The notes below the pieces were generated by a model. The model had not been told where the DNA came from, did not search any database, and saw only the letters and a list, made by a program, of their open reading frames with translations. Shown here in pieces: positions 1 through 6,467 of a DNA stretch of 20,070 nt. Position numbers and translations under genes: made by a program. Every line of letters starts with the position of its first letter. The stretch's first letter is position 1. This stretch comes from Verrucomicrobiota bacterium (GTDB lineage: Bacteria > Verrucomicrobiota > Verrucomicrobiia > Methylacidiphilales > Verrucolacustridaceae), in NCBI GenBank assembly GCA_010028775.1, contig RHAF01000015.1:1-20070 (forward strand), written 5' to 3'.

Positions 1-68
1 AAGGACCTGGTCCGGACCTACCATGGCGCTCGTGCTCATTCATTGACCCTATCCGAGGCCAAAGCTAG
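1..68 (+). other. left edge: unresolved end of an upstream gene
   Basis: All three forward frames enter open from the left edge. One closes with TGA at 44-46 and another with TAG at 66-68, and the third runs on into the glmS region. The few residues available in each frame match nothing I recognise, so I cannot say which frame, if any, is the tail of a real upstream gene. The stretch also holds a promoter-like element for glmS (separate entry). Confidence 0.3.
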
Positions 69-71
69 AAC
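43..71 (+). promoter_or_regulatory. putative glmS promoter (TTGACC-17-TAGAAC)
   Basis: A TTGACC hexamer at 43-48 (5 of 6 to the sigma70 -35 consensus) is followed after 17 nt by TAGAAC at 66-71 (4 of 6 to the -10). A start site about 7 nt after the -10 would fall near 78, only 2-3 nt before the glmS ATG at 81. No Shine-Dalgarno sequence is visible before that ATG, which fits a nearly leaderless message. This is a pattern match only. Confidence 0.4.
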
Positions 72-80
72 AAGTTTACG

Positions 81-1928
81 ATGTGTGGAATTGTCGCCTA
101 CGTCGGCCCACGGGACGCCCAACCCATTCTGCTGGACGCGCTTAGCCGTTTGGAATACCGCGGCTACGACTCCGCTGGTCTGGCCATTCTCAACGGCAAG
201 GGTGTGGAGGTGCGTAAAAAGAGCGGTCGGATCCAGGAACTGGCCTCGGCCTGCCAAAAAAAACCGGTTCAAGGCAGGATCGGGATCAGTCACACACGCT
301 GGGCCACCCATGGAGGGGCTACCGACATCAATGCACACCCTCACCTCGACGCCACCGGTCGGTTGGCCCTGGTCCACAACGGAGTGGTGGAAAATTACCT
401 CGAACTGAAAGCGAAGCTGGCCAAAGCCGGCCACAAGTTCATCTCTGAGACCGACACGGAAATCCTGGCCCATCTCGTGGGCGATGCCTTTGCCTCCAGC
501 AAGGCCCAGGGGGAGGAACGTCTTGTCGAAGCCGTCCGCAACGCCATCAAACAGGTCCAAGGCACCCTGGGGATCGCCGTGATTCACTCCGATCTGCCCG
601 GGTTGGTGGTGGGAGCTCGCCGGGGAAGTCCCTTGGTCATCGGAATCGGCGATGGGGAAAATTTTCTGGCCAGCGATACCCAGGCTCTCGCCCCCTACAC
701 CAACCGCGTGGTCATCCTGCAGGACCAGGAGGTGGTGGCGCTCAAAGCCGAACGGTACGACATTGCCTCACCCTTGGGCGTCCGTTCGGACATCAAAGTG
801 GAGGAGATTGAAAACGGGGTTACCGCCAGCGACAAGGGCTCCTACCCCCATTACATGCTCAAGGAGATTTTTGAGCAGGTGTCCTCGATTCAGAATGCCT
901 TCCGCGGGCGCCTGGATCACGACGGAGCAACCGCCAAGCTGGGCGGCCTCAATCTTCCCTCCGAGGAACTCCGCCGGATCGAGCGCATCGCCATCCTCGG
1001 TTGCGGCACCGCCCTGCACGCCGGGATGGTTGGAAAATATCTCATCGAGACGCTGGCCAAGATTCCGGTGGAAACCCATCACTCCAGCGAGTTTCGCTAC
1101 GGCGACTCCCCCACCTCCCCACATACCCTCTTTTTTGCCGTCAGCCAGTCCGGGGAAACAGCCGATACCCTGGGCGCGCTGCGCGAGGCCCAACGCCGGG
1201 GCTTTCCCTGTCTGGGCGTTTGCAACAATGTGGCCAGTACCATTGCCCGTCAAAGCAACGGCGGGGTTTATATGCATTCCGGACCGGAGATCGGGGTGGC
1301 GGCCACCAAATCGTTCACTTCCCAGGTTGCCATCTTCACCTTGCTTGGTCTTCTGCTGGGGCGGCTTCACACCCTCTCCGCCTCTGCTGGACACGAGATT
1401 TTGCAGTCGATCGAATCCCTTCCGGAAAAAATCGGACAAGCCCTGTCCCATTCCGATGAGATCAAGAAAGTGGCGCAAAAATACGCCAAGACAAAATCCA
1501 TGCTTTTTTTGGGGCGCTTGGCCAATTTTCCGATTGCCATGGAAGGCGCATTAAAGATGAAGGAGATCACCTACATCCATGCCGAGGGATACCCCAGCGC
1601 CGAACTCAAGCACGGGGTTATCGCCCTGATCGACAAGGAGACGCCCACCGTGCTGATCGCCACCCAGGACGGGGTTTATGACAAAAACCTGGGTAGCCTA
1701 CAGGAAATCAAGGCCCGTTCCGGCCGGGTTATCGCGGTGGCCCACGAGTCGGATGCCAAAATCAAGGGGCTGGCCGACGATATTCTTCCGGTCCCGGAAA
1801 CCCACCCCCTCCTTCAGCCTCTTTTGAATGTTATCCCGCTTCAACTCATCTCCTACCATGTGGCCGTGGTCCTCGGGCGGGACGTGGATAAGCCGAGAAA
1901 CCTGGCCAAATCCGTCACTGTCGAATAG
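81..1928 (+). CDS. glmS: glutamine--fructose-6-phosphate aminotransferase (isomerizing)
   Basis: GlmS makes glucosamine-6-phosphate from fructose-6-phosphate and glutamine in the cytoplasm, the first committed step to UDP-GlcNAc for peptidoglycan and LPS. The 615-residue protein has the family's normal length (about 610). The N-terminal Ntn-type glutaminase domain begins MCGIVAYVG, so Cys2 becomes the catalytic N-terminal residue after Met removal, and HTRWATHG lies at 71-78. Two SIS sugar-isomerase domains follow, with CGTALHAG near 308, SQSGETADTL at 355-364 and GPEIGVAATKSFTSQ after that. The conserved tail DKPRNLAKSVTVE carries the terminal catalytic Lys (610). The start is fixed by the required Cys2. 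It has its own promoter-like element just upstream. Neither a glmS ribozyme nor a long leader is possible in the 80 bases present. Identification is secure. Confidence 0.97.
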   Translation: MCGIVAYVGPRDAQPILLDALSRLEYRGYDSAGLAILNGKGVEVRKKSGRIQELASACQKKPVQGRIGISHTRWATHGGATDINAHPHLDATGRLALVHNGVVENYLELKAKLAKAGHKFISETDTEILAHLVGDAFASSKAQGEERLVEAVRNAIKQVQGTLGIAVIHSDLPGLVVGARRGSPLVIGIGDGENFLASDTQALAPYTNRVVILQDQEVVALKAERYDIASPLGVRSDIKVEEIENGVTASDKGSYPHYMLKEIFEQVSSIQNAFRGRLDHDGATAKLGGLNLPSEELRRIERIAILGCGTALHAGMVGKYLIETLAKIPVETHHSSEFRYGDSPTSPHTLFFAVSQSGETADTLGALREAQRRGFPCLGVCNNVASTIARQSNGGVYMHSGPEIGVAATKSFTSQVAIFTLLGLLLGRLHTLSASAGHEILQSIESLPEKIGQALSHSDEIKKVAQKYAKTKSMLFLGRLANFPIAMEGALKMKEITYIHAEGYPSAELKHGVIALIDKETPTVLIATQDGVYDKNLGSLQEIKARSGRVIAVAHESDAKIKGLADDILPVPETHPLLQPLLNVIPLQLISYHVAVVLGRDVDKPRNLAKSVTVE

Positions 1929-1976
1929 TCCCGGCTCACCACTGCCTTTTTCACTGGAATCGGCGAGCATCGCAAC

Positions 1977-1991
1977 CCGAGGCACGCTCGG
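1977..1991. repeat. inverted repeat CCGAG-N5-CTCGG, copy 1
   Basis: A perfect 5-bp inverted repeat with a 5-base spacer (GCACG) lies in the 128-base gap between glmS and the tRNA. The same arms with the same spacer length recur at 2160-2174 on the far side of the tRNA. No T-run follows, so it is not a standard terminator for glmS. It could be a weak hairpin or a half-turn-spaced protein-binding site. Chance occurrence is possible because the arms are short. Confidence 0.35.
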
Positions 1992-2017
1992 CGGGATGCC
2001 CTGCCCAGCCTTGAGGA

Positions 2018-2045
2018 TTGCCCATTGGCCAAAAGCGGGTATTTT
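2018..2045 (+). promoter_or_regulatory. putative tRNA-Glu promoter (TTGCCC-16-TATTTT)
   Basis: TTGCCC at 2018-2023 (4 of 6 to the -35 consensus) and TATTTT at 2040-2045 (4 of 6 to the -10) are separated by 16 nt. A start site would fall near 2052, a few bases before the tRNA 5' end at 2057. It is the best-placed candidate in the gap, but weak by consensus. Confidence 0.3.
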
Positions 2046-2056
2046 CAAATGATTGA

Positions 2057-2129
2057 GGCCCTATCGTCTAGCTGGTTAGGACACGGCCCTCTCAAGGCCG
2101 GTGCACGGGTTCGAGTCCCGTTAGGGCTA
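2057..2129 (+). tRNA. tRNA-Glu (anticodon CTC)
   Basis: A full cloverleaf of 73 nt can be drawn by hand. The acceptor arm GGCCCTA (2057-2063) pairs with TAGGGCT (2122-2128), ending in a G-U pair, and the discriminator is A2129. The D arm is GTCT/GGAC with a GG in its loop. The anticodon stem CGGCC/GGCCG encloses the loop CTCTCAA, giving anticodon CTC at 2091-2093, which reads GAG (Glu). The T arm ACGGG/CCCGT has loop TTCGAGT. The gene does not encode the 3' CCA (GTG follows), so CCA must be added enzymatically. Glutamyl-tRNA is also the starting point for C5-pathway tetrapyrrole synthesis, which uses the hemL product found elsewhere in this window. Confidence 0.95.
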
Positions 2130-2152
2130 GTGAATAATTACGAATTCCAGGG

Positions 2153-2181
2153 TTGATTCCCGAGGGTTTCTCGGTTGAAAT
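2153..2181 (+). promoter_or_regulatory. putative promoter of the SufR-like regulator gene
   Basis: TTGATT at 2153-2158 and TGAAAT at 2176-2181 are separated by 17 nt and match the -35 and -10 consensus at about 4 of 6 each. Transcription would begin near 2188, about 8 nt before the ATG at 2196, leaving the alternative TTG at 2175 outside the message. The whole spacer is occupied by an inverted repeat (2160-2174), a classic position for a repressor site. Confidence 0.3.
2160..2174. repeat. inverted repeat CCGAG-N5-CTCGG, copy 2 (candidate operator)
   Basis: This copy has the same arms and spacer length as the repeat at 1977-1991, here with GGTTT between the arms. It lies between the putative -35 and -10 of the downstream regulator gene. 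A further CTCGG half-site sits exactly 20 bases later at 2190-2194, two helical turns on. That arrangement would suit a dimeric winged-helix protein controlling its own gene. It is inference; nothing in the sequence proves binding. Confidence 0.35.
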
Positions 2182-2195
2182 TATCTTCCCTCGGA

Positions 2196-2837
2196 ATGAA
2201 GACCAAGCTCCTTACACGCCACCAAAACAACCCGAAGCTTTCCATTCTCCGGGAAATCAAGAAAAGCCAGGGTCTCTCCGTCACCGAACTTTGCCAGCGC
2301 GTGGGCCTTTCCTACATGGGAATCAAGCAGCACTGCATCGGCTTGGAACGGGAGGGATATCTGGACACCTGGCGCCGTCCCAAGGGTATGGGACGGCCGG
2401 AGAAAGCCTACCGACTGACAGACGGGGCCAAGGAATTTTTCCCCAGCCGATACCCCCAGTTCAGCCTGCAGATCCTTGAGTCCGTGAAGGAGATTTACGG
2501 CTCCCTCGGGCCGGAAAAGATTCTCCACAACATCTACAAGGCCGAAACCCAGCGCTATGAAACCAAACTGGAAAAACTGGACGGCGAATCTCGCTTTCGT
2601 GGCTTGGCCCAACTCCGCGAAGAGGATGGATACATGGCGGAATACTCGTTCGACAACTCGTCCCGTACCCATCGGATCACGGAATTCAACTCCGCGATTC
2701 AGGACTGCCTCGACGCCTTCCCCATGATCCGCGATTATGAGCGTCAAATGTTTGAGAAAATCCTCCGCGCCAAGGTTCGACGCGATGAAGAACGTATCTC
2801 AGGGCTGTATCGTTGCACCTACTCGGCCACGGTTTAA
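2196..2837 (+). CDS. winged-helix transcriptional regulator, SufR/ArsR-like
   Basis: This is a cytoplasmic DNA-binding regulator of 213 residues. Residues 15-75 form a winged helix: a helix-turn-helix in SVTELCQRVGLSYMGIKQH, then the wing GRPEKAYRLT. The rest resembles the sensor half of SufR, the [Fe-S]-dependent repressor of suf operons, ending in a YRCTY motif like SufR's C-x-Y end. SufR's usual HNC and VC ligand positions read FNS (166) and R179 here. Only Cys207 is kept and Cys171 lies at a new place, so an Fe-S cluster of the SufR type looks unlikely. I chose the ATG at 2196, where the MKTKLLTRHQNNPKL start looks native. An in-frame TTG at 2175 would add 7 residues but sits inside the inverted repeat and upstream of the likely transcription start. 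No suf genes are nearby, so its target is unknown; self-regulation is suggested by the repeat in its promoter. Confidence 0.8.
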   Translation: MKTKLLTRHQNNPKLSILREIKKSQGLSVTELCQRVGLSYMGIKQHCIGLEREGYLDTWRRPKGMGRPEKAYRLTDGAKEFFPSRYPQFSLQILESVKEIYGSLGPEKILHNIYKAETQRYETKLEKLDGESRFRGLAQLREEDGYMAEYSFDNSSRTHRITEFNSAIQDCLDAFPMIRDYERQMFEKILRAKVRRDEERISGLYRCTYSATV

Positions 2838-2845
2838 TCCTTTAC

Positions 2846-2916
2846 CTGCCAGACATTCAAAACCCGAATTCACCTTTTTTAAAACAGGCTTCCCATCGAT
2901 GGAGACGGCCTGGCAG
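2846..2916. repeat. convergent-junction inverted repeats
   Basis: The 111-base gap between the regulator gene (plus) and trxA (minus) holds CTGCCAG (2846-2852) matched by CTGGCAG (2910-2916), a perfect 10-bp palindrome CCATCGATGG (2893-2902), and an A/T block TTTTTTAAAA near 2875-2884. Neither strand shows a compact GC-rich hairpin followed directly by a T-run, so this is at best a weak bidirectional stop. It may equally be chance. Confidence 0.25.
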
Positions 2917-2948
2917 CCCTTGGATCCAGGAGAAATGCTTGGAGCAAA

Positions 2949-3278
2949 TTAAGCCAAGCCAAGTTTGGCTTCGATCGTCTGGCGAGAATGCTGAGCCCCG
3001 ACAAACTGATCCGTCACTTTTCCTGACTTAAAGATAAAAAAGGCGGGGATCGACTGGATTCCGTACTCAGAGGCCAAGGCCTGTTCCTGGTCGACGTTCA
3101 CCTTGCCCACCACGACCTTGCCGGGATGATCCTTGGCAATCTGCTCCAGTAAGGGAGCCACCATCCGGCACGGACCACACCACTCGGCCCAAAAATCAAC
3201 CAGCACGGGTACGCCGGAATCGAGGACCACCTGCTTGAAATTGTTCGCCGTGAGAGTGACGGTGTTGCTGGAAGACAT
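2949..3278 (-). CDS. trxA: thioredoxin
   Basis: This is a small cytoplasmic thiol-disulfide oxidoreductase reducing protein disulfides with electrons from thioredoxin reductase. The 109 residues match the standard single-domain length. The active site is WCGPC (Cys34 and Cys37) after VDFWAEWC, and the cis-proline loop is SIPAF (Pro78), where most thioredoxins have IPT; this may slightly change partner choice. The VNVDQ strand and the C-terminal GLA end are typical. No signal peptide or membrane segment is present. It starts 3 nt after the stop of the Pro-rich membrane protein gene with no good Shine-Dalgarno, so it is probably translated by coupling within a two-gene operon. Its product may act on or with that neighbour, but thioredoxin placement is often incidental. 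Confidence 0.95.
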   Translation of the reverse strand: MSSSNTVTLTANNFKQVVLDSGVPVLVDFWAEWCGPCRMVAPLLEQIAKDHPGKVVVGKVNVDQEQALASEYGIQSIPAFFIFKSGKVTDQFVGAQHSRQTIEAKLGLA

Positions 3279-3281
3279 GGG

Positions 3282-3998
3282 TTATTTTTGCAGAAAGCTC
3301 ATCAGCACAACCCCGAAAGAAATCAGGGATGCCACCAAGGCTGCAATGGCCAAGGCGGTGCTGGCACTATCCACTTCAACCACCGTGCGAACCGCCGGTC
3401 CGGCAGCAACGGCCGGTTTCAGTCCAACGGCAGGAGCTGTGGTTCCCGGCTTTGTCCCAGCACCCGCAGGTGCCGGTGCAGAACCAACGGGTTTCGCCGC
3501 GCCAGCGGCGACCGGCAGGGTGGCGGCAGGTGAGCCCGGCGCTTTTGCAACACCAACACCGGCCGCACCCGATGGCCCCACGGCAGGTTTTGGCGCGACG
3601 GCTCCCGGGGCGCTTGGGCGCGGTGGCAGGGAAATTCGCATTGTCTCCTTACGCAGGTCGGCCGGAGGTTTAGGTGCAGCGCTAGAAGCCCCTGGCGTTA
3701 CTGGCAAGGGAGGAGTTGTCGGCACCGCAGGGGCAGCGGGAGCTTGGGGTGCTTGCGGAATAGCCGGTACACCCGGCGGCTTCGGAAGGGCGGGAGCGGA
3801 AGGCACCGGTGGCTTGGGCATGGCAGGCGGGGCTAGCCGCATGGTCTCCTTTTTGATGCCAGACGGAACAGGGGCTTGACCGGGCGGCTTAGGAATTACA
3901 GGCGACGCAGGCACACCTGGCGGTTTTGGGGGTGTTGGAACCAACGGAATGCCGGGTGGCTTGGGAGGTGTTGGTGGCAATGGAAGCCCTTCGGACAT
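3282..3998 (-). CDS. Pro/Ala-rich, tail-anchored hypothetical membrane protein
   Basis: I do not recognise a characterised function. The 238-residue protein starts MSEGLPLPP and is low-complexity almost throughout. Residues 6-45 hold repeats of the type PxPPKPPGxP. The pair IKKETMRLAPP (48-58) and LRKETMRISLPPRP (115-128) are near-copies of one motif. A long Ala/Pro/Gly linker runs to about 205. The only hydrophobic segment is at the extreme C-terminus (ALAIAALVASLISFGVVLMSF, about 215-235), followed by LQK. There is no N-terminal signal, so the topology is that of a tail-anchored inner-membrane protein with its disordered body in the cytoplasm. Two adjacent ATGs (4001, 3998) are possible; a TTG at 4034 lies inside the likely promoter. 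The gene precedes trxA by 3 nt. Confidence 0.75.
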   Translation of the reverse strand: MSEGLPLPPTPPKPPGIPLVPTPPKPPGVPASPVIPKPPGQAPVPSGIKKETMRLAPPAMPKPPVPSAPALPKPPGVPAIPQAPQAPAAPAVPTTPPLPVTPGASSAAPKPPADLRKETMRISLPPRPSAPGAVAPKPAVGPSGAAGVGVAKAPGSPAATLPVAAGAAKPVGSAPAPAGAGTKPGTTAPAVGLKPAVAAGPAVRTVVEVDSASTALAIAALVASLISFGVVLMSFLQK

Positions 3999-4004
3999 CA
4001 TGAA

Positions 4005-4034
4005 ATTAAAACGATCCGAAGCACCCAGCGTCAA
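4005..4034 (-). promoter_or_regulatory. putative promoter of the Pro-rich gene/trxA operon (leaderless)
   Basis: On the minus strand TTGACG (4034-4029, 5 of 6) is followed after 18 nt by TTTAAT (4010-4005, 5 of 6). A start site 7 nt downstream falls at 3998, the A of the second of two adjacent ATG codons. No Shine-Dalgarno lies before either ATG. This is the best promoter match in the window and suggests a leaderless message. Confidence 0.5.
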
Positions 4035-4073
4035 ACAATTTACATGAATAAATTCAAGGTTGTGAAAAGTTAT

Positions 4074-6467
4074 TCACACTAAGCCATTGCACCAAAATGC
4101 ATGAAAGGCATCGCTCCATCGCCTACCCTCGATACACCGGTTACGCCTCGCGACCCGCTCTTGGGTATCCCTTGTGGTTTTCAGGTAACCCAAAATGGCC
4201 ATAACCCAAGACTCCAAATCCCCTGTTCTTAAGATCTTCCCATCACGTTCGTCATGCACAAGCTCACCCGGGCCTCCTTGGTCGGATACGATCACCGGTA
4301 GACCCGAGGCTAAAGCCTCCACCACCACGTTCCCATAGGTGTCTGTGGTGCTGGGAAAAACAAATAGGTCTGCCGAAGCATAGGCCACGGAAAGCTCCTT
4401 GCCACGCAGAACACCGGTGAAGACCCCTTTTTTAAGCCGTTTTTTTAATTCAGACAAATAAGGCCCATCCCCGACAAAAGCGAAAGTCGTGTTTGAATTC
4501 TCCGGCATGCCTTCGGCCACCTGCGCCAGGAATTCGAGTTCTTTTTCCCGGGAGATCCGCCCGACGTACAGGACCACCCGGCCATGAGCACCCCTTTTTT
4601 TCCAGAAATCCTCCTGCCGATGCCGCAAGTCAAACGTTTCGGTGTCCAAGCCCCTGGGCAATATCGCCATACGCTCCGGTGCCAAACCCCGCCGTATCCA
4701 GCGGTCGGCATAGATTTTGGAATTCACATAGACCCGATCCACCTGGCTGTAAAACCAGTGCATGTAGCTCCATGCGATTCCCTCCACCATGGGGTCGTCC
4801 TCGCTCAGGAAGCGCGCATACTGCGGGAAGTCGGTGTGGTAAATGGCACTGGTGCGGAGCCCCAGAATTTTGGCCGTCATCAGGCCCACCAGTCCGATTG
4901 GACCGGGAGTGCTGAGAATCAGCTCGGTGTAACCTTTGCGGGCCACGTGGTCGAGGAATTCAAGAATCGGGGGAAAACTGAGCTTCTGCAGCTCATACTC
5001 TGGAATGGTAAATTCACCGACCGGTTGAAAGTTGACCACCCCTTCCTCGGACTTCATCCCCATCCGGCTGGTGAGAATGGTGATGTCGGCCCCGCTCTCT
5101 CTGCCGGCCGCCGCCATGGTTCGGATGGTCCGGGCCACACCATTCACATCCTCCAATGTGTCGGTGCACCAACCTTTGGCGTGATTGGTTAGGACGATGG
5201 GCCGCTTTCCGAGAAAATGTTCGGCCACCGACCCCAGCAAGGCCGTGTCGGTTCTTAGGGAATGGAAGGAGTACATGTAAGGCGCCGTGGCCAACCCCAA
5301 AGGAATGACTCCGGCCAGCGGCTCCAGCCCATCCAGAAGATCGCCGCGCTGAACCTTCTCCAGGAATCGGACCACAATCCGGTATCCCACATCGTTCATC
5401 ACCTTGGAAGCCAATCGGAAGCTCCGACGTTCCGGTTTATTTTCCTCCGCCAGAACCTTCTGCAGTTCCTTTCGGGTGGAAGGTTGGCTGAGGTAACCCG
5501 CTAACTCTTTGTTGAGACCTCCCTCCGGAGACTTCCAAAAATCGAAAATCTTTCCGCTTGTGACCAATTCCACCGCCGCGCGGGCTTTTTCCATGAAACT
5601 CATCTCGGCCGGGTTCTCCCCCGCGAGAAAACGATTGGCTATTTGCAGGAGAAGGGCGGAGCTACGCGGGGCCCGATGACCAACTTTTTCCCGTAGAAAG
5701 TCAAAAGCAACGTGAAAAAGCCCGTTCACATGCCGGATCGGATCCCCACCCTCCCCATGGACAGACCCTTTTCCATCATCCACGCTCCTTAGAAAAGTCT
5801 CCACATTCCCCGCCCCCTGAACCTCCGTCCAAACCCTTCCGGCGTATAATCCGCAATGGTCGTTGGAACCTCCCATCAGGGATTTTTTCCACGGCTCGGG
5901 ATCCTGGGGCTCAATCCCGTGCCGGGAAACTAGGCCGCGGATCTTTTCCGGTGTCAGGCTCTGCAGGCAGGCGCAGGCGATCTCCTGGCTGAGAGGCGCT
6001 CGAAGTCCGTTGACCGCTTCAAACAACCGGAAGAGAAGAATCAGCTTCTCGAAGTGCCCAGGGGTCAGTTTTCCATCGAGGTTTAGTAGCGGATGAGCCA
6101 CCGCATGGACAATTTTCTCCTGCCGCAGAAAGCGGGATAACTCCACGATATTTCCGCGGATCTTCTCCACTTCCGCGAACTGGTCCTCGTCGAGGTTCCA
6201 GGCCAGCAGATGCACCTTGCACCGATCCTCCGGAAAATAGGTGGTGATCTCGACTCCAGGAAAAAATCCCTCACATCCCCGCAATTCCCCAGCACCTCCT
6301 AGTGTGTTGTGGTCGGTCAGGGTGACAAAGTCATGACCTTGGCTTCGTAGGAATTCATAAAGTTTGCGCGGCCGAGAAAGAGAGTCTGGGATGCCTGCCT
6401 TCCTTAGTACCCACTCGGAGGGACGATCGGAATATCGGGAATGGAGGTGAAGATCACACTTGGACAT
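4074..6467 (-). CDS. PHP-domain / GT4 glycosyltransferase fusion protein
   Basis: This 797-residue cytoplasmic protein has two enzyme modules. Residues 1-about 240 form a PHP (polymerase/histidinol phosphatase) domain with a full set of metal ligands: HLH (7, 9), Asp14, TDHN (His53), Glu73 in GVEI, His86, HAVAH (121, 125) and SNDH (203-204). It should be a metal-dependent phosphoesterase. Residues about 240-420 are helical and unassigned. Residues about 425-797 are a GT4, GT-B fold glycosyltransferase of the MgtA/SQD2 type, with TDTLEDVNGVARTI, HTDFPQY, GRISREKELE, FVGDGPY and the donor motif TDTYGNVVVEALASG (Asp709/Glu717). The acceptor and sugar are unknown. It is the last gene of a three-gene overlapping set; its ATG overlaps the upstream deacetylase gene by 14 nt with no clear Shine-Dalgarno. 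Confidence 0.85.
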   Translation of the reverse strand: MSKCDLHLHSRYSDRPSEWVLRKAGIPDSLSRPRKLYEFLRSQGHDFVTLTDHNTLGGAGELRGCEGFFPGVEITTYFPEDRCKVHLLAWNLDEDQFAEVEKIRGNIVELSRFLRQEKIVHAVAHPLLNLDGKLTPGHFEKLILLFRLFEAVNGLRAPLSQEIACACLQSLTPEKIRGLVSRHGIEPQDPEPWKKSLMGGSNDHCGLYAGRVWTEVQGAGNVETFLRSVDDGKGSVHGEGGDPIRHVNGLFHVAFDFLREKVGHRAPRSSALLLQIANRFLAGENPAEMSFMEKARAAVELVTSGKIFDFWKSPEGGLNKELAGYLSQPSTRKELQKVLAEENKPERRSFRLASKVMNDVGYRIVVRFLEKVQRGDLLDGLEPLAGVIPLGLATAPYMYSFHSLRTDTALLGSVAEHFLGKRPIVLTNHAKGWCTDTLEDVNGVARTIRTMAAAGRESGADITILTSRMGMKSEEGVVNFQPVGEFTIPEYELQKLSFPPILEFLDHVARKGYTELILSTPGPIGLVGLMTAKILGLRTSAIYHTDFPQYARFLSEDDPMVEGIAWSYMHWFYSQVDRVYVNSKIYADRWIRRGLAPERMAILPRGLDTETFDLRHRQEDFWKKRGAHGRVVLYVGRISREKELEFLAQVAEGMPENSNTTFAFVGDGPYLSELKKRLKKGVFTGVLRGKELSVAYASADLFVFPSTTDTYGNVVVEALASGLPVIVSDQGGPGELVHDERDGKILRTGDLESWVMAILGYLKTTRDTQERVARRNRCIEGRRWSDAFHAFWCNGLV

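Noticed and set aside
1977..2174. Inverted repeats either side of the tRNA as integration-site (att) remnants
   Set aside because: They are inverted repeats with identical arms, not direct repeats of the tRNA 3' end, and no integrase or foreign gene lies beside the tRNA.
2951..2974. Hairpin AAGCCAA...TTGGCTT at the end of trxA as a terminator
   Set aside because: It is inside the trxA coding region and no T-run follows on the minus strand.
3133..3879. Long plus-strand open frame opposite the Pro-rich gene
   Set aside because: It is an Ala/Gly-rich shadow caused by the GC-rich repetitive codons of the minus-strand gene; no recognisable motif and it runs through trxA's start.
3288..3990. Internal DNA repeats in the Pro-rich gene as a CRISPR or satellite array
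   Set aside because: The repeats are irregular, in frame and protein-level (Pro-Pro-Lys-Pro-Pro-Gly units), with no constant repeat-spacer structure.
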